In this document: one piece after another, positions 40,479 through 45,039 of the stretch | How positions within the stretch are numbered: the first letter of the stretch is position 1 | Layout: every line of letters starts with the position of its first letter | Assembly: GCA_019424135.1 (NCBI GenBank) | Contig: JAHYZZ010000021.1 | Span: 1 to 45,039 of the forward strand | Direction of reading: 5' to 3' | DNA: 45,039 bases | From: Lachnospiraceae bacterium | GTDB taxonomy: Bacteria; Bacillota; Clostridia; Lachnospirales; Lachnospiraceae | The notes under the pieces: model-generated | What the model was told of the DNA's origin: nothing | The model's database searches: none | What the model saw: the letters and a program-made list of their open reading frames with translations, nothing else | Translations under genes and position numbers: made by a program

Positions 40479-42008
40479 ATGACAACGAGAAAAGATATTG
40501 AGCAGGTCTTGTGGAATGCCTGTGACAGTTTCCGTGGAAAGATTGATAGTTCCCGCTATAAGGATTATATTCTTTCCATGCTATTTGTGAAATACCTTAG
40601 CGATGTCTCTAAGGAAAAACGAGATGAATATATCAAGCAATATGACGGCGATATGCGCCGGGTAGATCGAGCCATGAACCGAGAGCGTTTTGCAATGGAT
40701 GAGCAGTCCACTTTCAACTATCTTTACATCAACCGTAATGATGCGGAAATTGGTCAAAAAATCAATGTAGCTTTGAATCATATTGAGGAACGCAACAGCG
40801 GAAAGTTGCGCAATGTATTCCGAGCCATTGACTTTAACTCGCAGGTGGATTTTGGTGACCCCAAAGAGAAAAATGCAACTCTGCGGAATCTACTAGAGGA
40901 TTTTAACAGTTTAGATTTGCGTCCCAGTCAACTGGGTTCTGCCGATATCATTGGGGATGCCTATGAGTATATGATTGCTATGTTTGCTTCTGACGCTGGA
41001 AAGAAGGGCGGAGAGTTCTTTACGCCTAGTCAGGTTTCAGAGTTGGTAGCTTCATTGGTACAGCCTAAAGAGAACGATCGTATCTACGACCCTACCTGCG
41101 GGAGTGGTGGTTTGTTGCTGAAAGCGTACAAAAAAGTCCTCAGCGGCAAAGTGGCTATTTATGGTCAGGAACTCAATGCACAGACTTGGGCTCTCTGCAC
41201 CATGAATATGTTTTTGCACGGTGTGGATGATGCTCGTATCTGGCAGGGGGATACCCTTTCTAATCCTCAGAATATTGAAAATGACAACTTAATGAAGTTT
41301 CAGGTGGTAGTGGCGAATCCCCCATTCAGTCTGGACAAGTGGGATAGTGGTTTCCTATCGGAAGCTGAAGTAGACAGTAAGGGCAAGAAAAAAATGTCTG
41401 CTGAACTGGATCAGTATCACCGTTTTGATTGGGGGGTACCGCCTACTTCCAAAGGCGACTACGCCTTTGTGCTGCACATGCTTTCTTGCCTGGATGCAGA
41501 AAATGGCCGCATGGCGGTGGTACTGCCCCATGGTGTCTTATTCCGTGGAGCTAGCGAGGGAAAAATCCGCCGTCAGCTTGTGGAGATGAACCTGTTAGAT
41601 GCGGTTATCGGTTTACCGGCCAATTTATTTTACGGTACTGGTATCCCCGCATGTATCTTAGTGTTTAAGAAGAATCGAAACTATCGGGATGTGCTGTTCA
41701 TCGATGCTTCTGGGGATAGAAATTTTGAGAAGGGTAAAAACCAGAATATTCTGCGGGACAGCGATATTGCACGTATCGTCAGTACTTATGAAGCGCGACA
41801 GAACATAGAAAAGTACAGCTATGTGGCTCCTTTTGAAGAAATTAAGGAAAACGACTTCAATTTAAATATACCAAGGTATGTGGATACCTTTGAGGAGGAG
41901 AAACTGGTGGATATTGATGAGGTGCAGCAAAACATTAATAATATTGAGGCGGAACTGGCTGAAGTGCAAGCGCAAATGGCAAAGTATTTAAAGGATTTAG
42001 GATTATGA
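40479..42008 (+). CDS. hsdM: Type I restriction-modification DNA methyltransferase (HsdM)
   Basis: 509 residues from the ATG at 40479; an in-frame ATG at 40473 overlaps the preceding gene. N-terminal HsdM helical domain (LWNACDSFRGKIDSSRYKDYILSMLFVKYLSD), then GGEFFTPSQVSELVASLV, SAM motif I DPTCGSGG (204-211) and motif IV NPPF (280-283), so an N6-adenine methyltransferase. C-terminal helices (VQQNINNIEAELAEVQAQM) should contact HsdS. Needs HsdS for target choice. hsdR is not in the window and may lie beyond the right edge. Confidence 0.95.
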   Translation: MTTRKDIEQVLWNACDSFRGKIDSSRYKDYILSMLFVKYLSDVSKEKRDEYIKQYDGDMRRVDRAMNRERFAMDEQSTFNYLYINRNDAEIGQKINVALNHIEERNSGKLRNVFRAIDFNSQVDFGDPKEKNATLRNLLEDFNSLDLRPSQLGSADIIGDAYEYMIAMFASDAGKKGGEFFTPSQVSELVASLVQPKENDRIYDPTCGSGGLLLKAYKKVLSGKVAIYGQELNAQTWALCTMNMFLHGVDDARIWQGDTLSNPQNIENDNLMKFQVVVANPPFSLDKWDSGFLSEAEVDSKGKKKMSAELDQYHRFDWGVPPTSKGDYAFVLHMLSCLDAENGRMAVVLPHGVLFRGASEGKIRRQLVEMNLLDAVIGLPANLFYGTGIPACILVFKKNRNYRDVLFIDASGDRNFEKGKNQNILRDSDIARIVSTYEARQNIEKYSYVAPFEEIKENDFNLNIPRYVDTFEEEKLVDIDEVQQNINNIEAELAEVQAQMAKYLKDLGL

Positions 42009-42026
42009 TTGTTTAGGAGGATATCA

Positions 42027-42929
42027 ATGAGTATTATTAAGTCTTTTTCTGTAGGCGAAGGTGATATGTTTTATATTGATCATAATAGTGATAATTTTTC
42101 TATTATTGATTGTTGTATGGATGATAGCAACAAAGAGGTAATTACCCAAGAAATTAGGGATAAAAGTAGCAAAAAAGGAATAGTTCGTTTTATTTCTACT
42201 CATCCTGATGAGGATCATTTACAGGGATTAAAATATTTGGATGAGCAATTAGGCATTGTTAATTTCTACTGTGTTAAAAATAGTGCTGTTAAGGCCGATG
42301 AAACTGAAGATTTCAAGCACTATTGCACACTTCGAGACGGAGAACATGCCTATTATGTCAGCACGGGCTGTTCTCGAAAATGGATGAATATAGGTGATGA
42401 GACTCGTGGCTGTGCGGGGATCAATTTTAAGTGGCCTATTACAACAAATGAGAATTTTAAGGAAGCACTTCTCACTGTTACAGATGGTAAAGGATTTAAT
42501 AATATTTCTCCAATTTTTACCTACTCTGTTGAAAACAATGTTGTTGCTATGTGGATGGGAGATATGGAGCAAGATTTTCTGGATAAGATTAAAGACCAAG
42601 TGAAATGGCCAAAGGTCGATATTTTATTTGCACCGCACCATGGCAGAGCTTCGGGGAAAGTATCAAATGATGTTCTAAAAGAATTGGAACCTAAGATTAT
42701 TGTAATCGGCGAAGCACCCTCAAAATATTTAAATTATTATCAAGGATATAATACCATTACTCAAAATAGTGCTGGTGATATTGTATTTGACTGTAGTGGT
42801 GATAAGGTTCATATATATGTGTCTAAATCAGGATATAGTTATGATACATCTTTTCTTGTAAAGAAAGACATTCAAAATAGCGAATATGGAACTTATCTTG
42901 GATCGTTTACACCGAAAGGAGCAGAGTAA
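42027..42929 (+). CDS. Metallo-beta-lactamase-fold hydrolase in the hsd operon
   Basis: 300 residues from the ATG at 42027 with AGGAGG six bases before it. Zinc motif HPDEDH (59-64), Asp179 in WMGDMEQDF and HHGR (His204-His205), the layout of ComEC/Rec2-like MBL proteins acting on nucleic acid or cyclic nucleotides. No membrane segments. It lies 18 bp after hsdM and overlaps the next gene by one base, so it is built into the R-M operon. Stand-alone MBL proteins of this shape occur in bacterial defence loci. Substrate unknown. Confidence 0.8.
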   Translation: MSIIKSFSVGEGDMFYIDHNSDNFSIIDCCMDDSNKEVITQEIRDKSSKKGIVRFISTHPDEDHLQGLKYLDEQLGIVNFYCVKNSAVKADETEDFKHYCTLRDGEHAYYVSTGCSRKWMNIGDETRGCAGINFKWPITTNENFKEALLTVTDGKGFNNISPIFTYSVENNVVAMWMGDMEQDFLDKIKDQVKWPKVDILFAPHHGRASGKVSNDVLKELEPKIIVIGEAPSKYLNYYQGYNTITQNSAGDIVFDCSGDKVHIYVSKSGYSYDTSFLVKKDIQNSEYGTYLGSFTPKGAE

Positions 42930-43426
42930 TGGAAATTAAAGTCCCATTCTATAACATTTTGAATATGTTTTTAACTGGACTGGTATTTCTCGGCGGATGT
43001 GTAATTATATTTCCGGATTCTACCGCTGCAATATTCAATAGCGACATAATTAAAAACCTTGGAGCGGGGCCTGAGATTGTAATTACTGTTTGTACATTTG
43101 CGGTAGCATATGAAGTTGGACTCATTATCAACCGTATTGGATCAGTTATACTTGAGCCTTTTCTTAAATGGGTCAGACTGATTCCATTCAATGATAACTA
43201 CACACTATTTAACCAAAAGAAAAAGGAATATTCCATTATGAGTACCTTGTCCAGAGAATATGCCCTATCCCGTACTGGAATTGTCCTATTTTTTTTGCTA
43301 CTTATATTGTCTGCACTTAAAGGAAAGTGTTCTTTGGTAGTTATATGCGCTGTTATAACCGGAATTTATTTTTTATCATGCAGAAAACATGCAGGAAAAA
43401 TAGTTGAACTTATGCAGAACGGCTAA
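42929..43426 (+). CDS. Small integral membrane protein paired with the MBL protein
   Basis: 165 residues with about four hydrophobic segments: ILNMFLTGLVFLGGCVIIF, EIVITVCTFAVAYEVGLIINRIG, TGIVLFFLLLILSAL and LVVICAVITGIYFLSC. A basic/polar loop (KWVRLIPFNDNYTLFNQKKKEYSIMSTLSREY) joins the second and third. The start overlaps the MBL stop by one base. I do not recognise a family. A membrane protein coupled to a hydrolase is typical of effector or sensor pairs in defence, but that is inference. Confidence 0.65.
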   Translation: MEIKVPFYNILNMFLTGLVFLGGCVIIFPDSTAAIFNSDIIKNLGAGPEIVITVCTFAVAYEVGLIINRIGSVILEPFLKWVRLIPFNDNYTLFNQKKKEYSIMSTLSREYALSRTGIVLFFLLLILSALKGKCSLVVICAVITGIYFLSCRKHAGKIVELMQNG

Positions 43427-43585
43427 TTCCTAGGTGGGAATTGGTGAGCAGCGAGTATAACGGTCACTGTTGGAGGGAGATGAAAGATGATATGGAACAG
43501 ATGTGAAGCGTCTGAAACCGTAGAATGGAATATTGAGATGAAAGTATAAACTGTTGATGTAATAAAGAAACAAGGAGATAAAGAT

Positions 43586-44137
43586 ATGAGTGTGCTTAAA
43601 GTTGCTGACTTTTACTATGGTGCTTTTCTATCTGCATTGTTGAACTATGGGAAGAAAAAACCTTCTCTGTTTGATAGAGCCGCAAATAAGGATTCTAGAA
43701 GGATTTACTGTTTGACGACAGAAAATAGCACTGAAGACTATATTATTTTTACGAAAGCTGTTATGGCCCAAGATAATAAGACGGAAAAGTTTGAGCATTG
43801 GATCTTCAATTTTGATAAAGACGAAATCAAAACATTAATTGATCTTCATAAAGGATATGGTAATGTTAAACTTGCGCTTATTTGTATCAAGCCCGGCTTA
43901 ACGGATAGCGAACTTGCTTTGTTGGATTATGAAAATGCTATGGATTGTCTTGGGGTAAATATAGGAGTGAAAAGTCGAACCATCAACATTAAGTACTTAA
44001 AAAAATCTAAGAAAGGCGAAGGGGCAACGGGACAAGGTAAAATTGGGTTGCGTGCATTTGGTTCTGGTCGAGACGAAAAAATTGATGGTAGAGATAACAC
44101 GATTAGGATTCCCCGGGATGCACTGAAAAAATTATAA
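43586..44137 (+). CDS. Hypothetical protein between MBL pair and hsdS
   Basis: 183 residues, not recognised. N-terminal MSVLKVADFYYGAFLSALLNYGKKKPSLFD; central strands YCLTTENSTEDYIIFTKAV and KFEHWIFNFDKDEIKTLIDLHKGYGNVKLALICI resemble a small alpha/beta domain; the tail (KKSKKGEGATGQGKIGLRAFGSGRDEKIDGRDNTIRIPRDALKKL) is basic. No catalytic pattern is certain. AAGGAGATAAAGAT precedes the start. Located just upstream of the second hsdS (13-bp gap), so a member of the same operon. Confidence 0.6.
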   Translation: MSVLKVADFYYGAFLSALLNYGKKKPSLFDRAANKDSRRIYCLTTENSTEDYIIFTKAVMAQDNKTEKFEHWIFNFDKDEIKTLIDLHKGYGNVKLALICIKPGLTDSELALLDYENAMDCLGVNIGVKSRTINIKYLKKSKKGEGATGQGKIGLRAFGSGRDEKIDGRDNTIRIPRDALKKL

Positions 44138-44149
44138 GAGGTGCTGAAT

Positions 44150-45039
44150 ATGATACCAGAAATTAAACAGCGAATCGAGCAGATATGTCAGGGCAATGTC
44201 CCTGAGGGGTATAAACAGACAGGGCAAAATATTATACCCCAAGGTTGGAAGAAATTGAGTTTTGAGCAAGTTGCAATGGTTCGTTCAGGTCTAGTTTCAC
44301 CCAAAACAGAACCGTATTCGTCTATGTTATACATTGGACCTGAAAACATTGAGAAGGACACAGGAAGAATTCAAAATGTAAGGTTTGCAACTGAACTTGG
44401 ATTAATTTCAGGAAAATTTTATTTTGATGCATTCTCAATTGTGTACAGTAAGATACGACCAAACCTTAACAAAGTATGTGTGCCAGATTTTGAGGGAATA
44501 TGTAGTGCAGATTGTTATTCAATAAAGGTGAGAGAAAATATAGACAGGAACTATTTGTTTGCCCTCATGTTGTCACATCAGTTTTATAAAAGAGCCGTAG
44601 CATGTTCAATGAGAACAGGAATGCCTAAGATTAATCAGGATGATTTGAATACAATTTGCCTGGTATTTCCTGATAATTTAGAAGAACAACAAAAAATTTC
44701 TGCTATTCTTACTACTCAGGACAAAGTGATTGAGCTGAAGGAAAAGCGTCTTGCCGAAAAGCAGCGGCAGAAAAAGTATTTCATGCAACAGCTTTTGACC
44801 AGCAAAAGGCGTTTGCCGGGGTTTAGTGGTGAATGGAAAACGGAACGTCTAGGAAAGTTGTTTCATGAACGTAAAGAAACAAACTGCGAAGGATTAGAGA
44901 TGCTAGCCATTACGGGAACACAAGGCATCATTCCAAGAAAAGAGTTGGATTTGAAAGACAATTCCAGCAATGATAAATCAAAATATTTGAGAGTTTGCGT
45001 TGGGGATATTGGATATAACACAATGCGAATGTGGCAGGG
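44150..45039 (+). CDS. hsdS: Type I restriction specificity protein HsdS (cut by window end)
   Basis: At least 296 residues; frame open at the right edge. First recognition domain (PQGWKKLSFEQVAMVRSGLVSPKTEPYSSMLYIGPENI through ACSMRTGMPKINQDDLNTICLVFPDN), conserved helix (EEQQKISAILTTQDKVIELKEKRLAEKQRQKKYFMQQLLTSKRRLPGF), and the start of the second domain (SGEWKTERLGKLFHERKETN). Full-size HsdS with two domains, unlike the half-size gene at 39892, with which it shares no clear repeats. RBS AGAGGTG. hsdR may follow. Confidence 0.93.
   Translation, partial: MIPEIKQRIEQICQGNVPEGYKQTGQNIIPQGWKKLSFEQVAMVRSGLVSPKTEPYSSMLYIGPENIEKDTGRIQNVRFATELGLISGKFYFDAFSIVYSKIRPNLNKVCVPDFEGICSADCYSIKVRENIDRNYLFALMLSHQFYKRAVACSMRTGMPKINQDDLNTICLVFPDNLEEQQKISAILTTQDKVIELKEKRLAEKQRQKKYFMQQLLTSKRRLPGFSGEWKTERLGKLFHERKETNCEGLEMLAITGTQGIIPRKELDLKDNSSNDKSKYLRVCVGDIGYNTMRMWQ

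Noticed and set aside
39892..45039. BREX, DISARM or CBASS system
   Set aside because: No PglX/BrxC, helicase, phospholipase-D or cyclase/effector genes are visible; the clear signatures are type I R-M only.

Overview
The window reads as chromosome from a Gram-positive anaerobic gut clostridium, most likely Lachnospiraceae-like. The signs are AGGAGG-type ribosome binding sites, TTGACA/TATAAT promoters, hairpin-plus-U terminators, YesM/YesN two-component proteins, an MglBAC sugar importer and a Thermoanaerobacter-type secondary alcohol dehydrogenase. No rRNA, tRNA or CRISPR array was seen.

Region 1 (1-13.7 kb) is a catabolic cluster. Divergent MFS genes, a GlpP-family antiterminator, an SDR, an FGGY kinase, an AGPS/GlcD-like flavoenzyme and EtfB/EtfA repeat the gene content of the poorly understood E. 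coli ygcP-Q-R-S-U-W-yqcE-ygcE cluster, here with a BCCT transporter added. Three transcription units around the antiterminator gene each have a near-consensus promoter, a short leader, and an intrinsic terminator that overlaps a competing hairpin. This suggests one GlpP-like protein controls all three by antitermination. The inferred logic is uptake, oxidation/reduction (SDR), phosphorylation (kinase) and flavin oxidation with electrons passed to the ETF, induced by a phosphorylated intermediate.

Region 2 (13.7-22.3 kb) holds a TIM-barrel amidohydrolase with a YjiH/YjiG-like membrane pair, a LysR regulator followed by a fructosamine-kinase-family gene and a YczE-like membrane protein, a sigma/RsgI-like anti-sigma operon led by a small His/Cys-rich secreted protein, and a MATE exporter.

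Region 3 (22.3-32.7 kb) is a galactose/glucose-type ABC importer followed by a response regulator, a sensor kinase and two further sugar-binding-protein-like genes. The importer's binding lipoprotein appears to be a natural circular permutant of MglB: the N-terminal ~75 residues of the usual fold lie at its C-terminus, yet nearly all sugar-contact residues are kept. A canonical-order homologue 8 kb downstream is an internal control. The permease has an unusual ~225-residue charged, coiled-coil-like N-terminal extension.

Region 4 (32.7-37.9 kb) has ordinary genes: a CYTH protein, a DUF1413-like protein, a RelA/SpoT-type synthetase, a small membrane protein, a SpoU rRNA methyltransferase and an SGNH hydrolase.

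Region 5 (35.4-45 kb) is a mobile/defence area. Three copies of one repeat end at the same point; two 145-bp copies flank a RelB/RelE-type toxin-antitoxin pair and a decayed gene. A type I restriction-modification operon follows (half-size HsdS, HsdM, then a metallo-beta-lactamase-fold protein, a membrane protein and an unknown protein, then a second HsdS cut by the window end).
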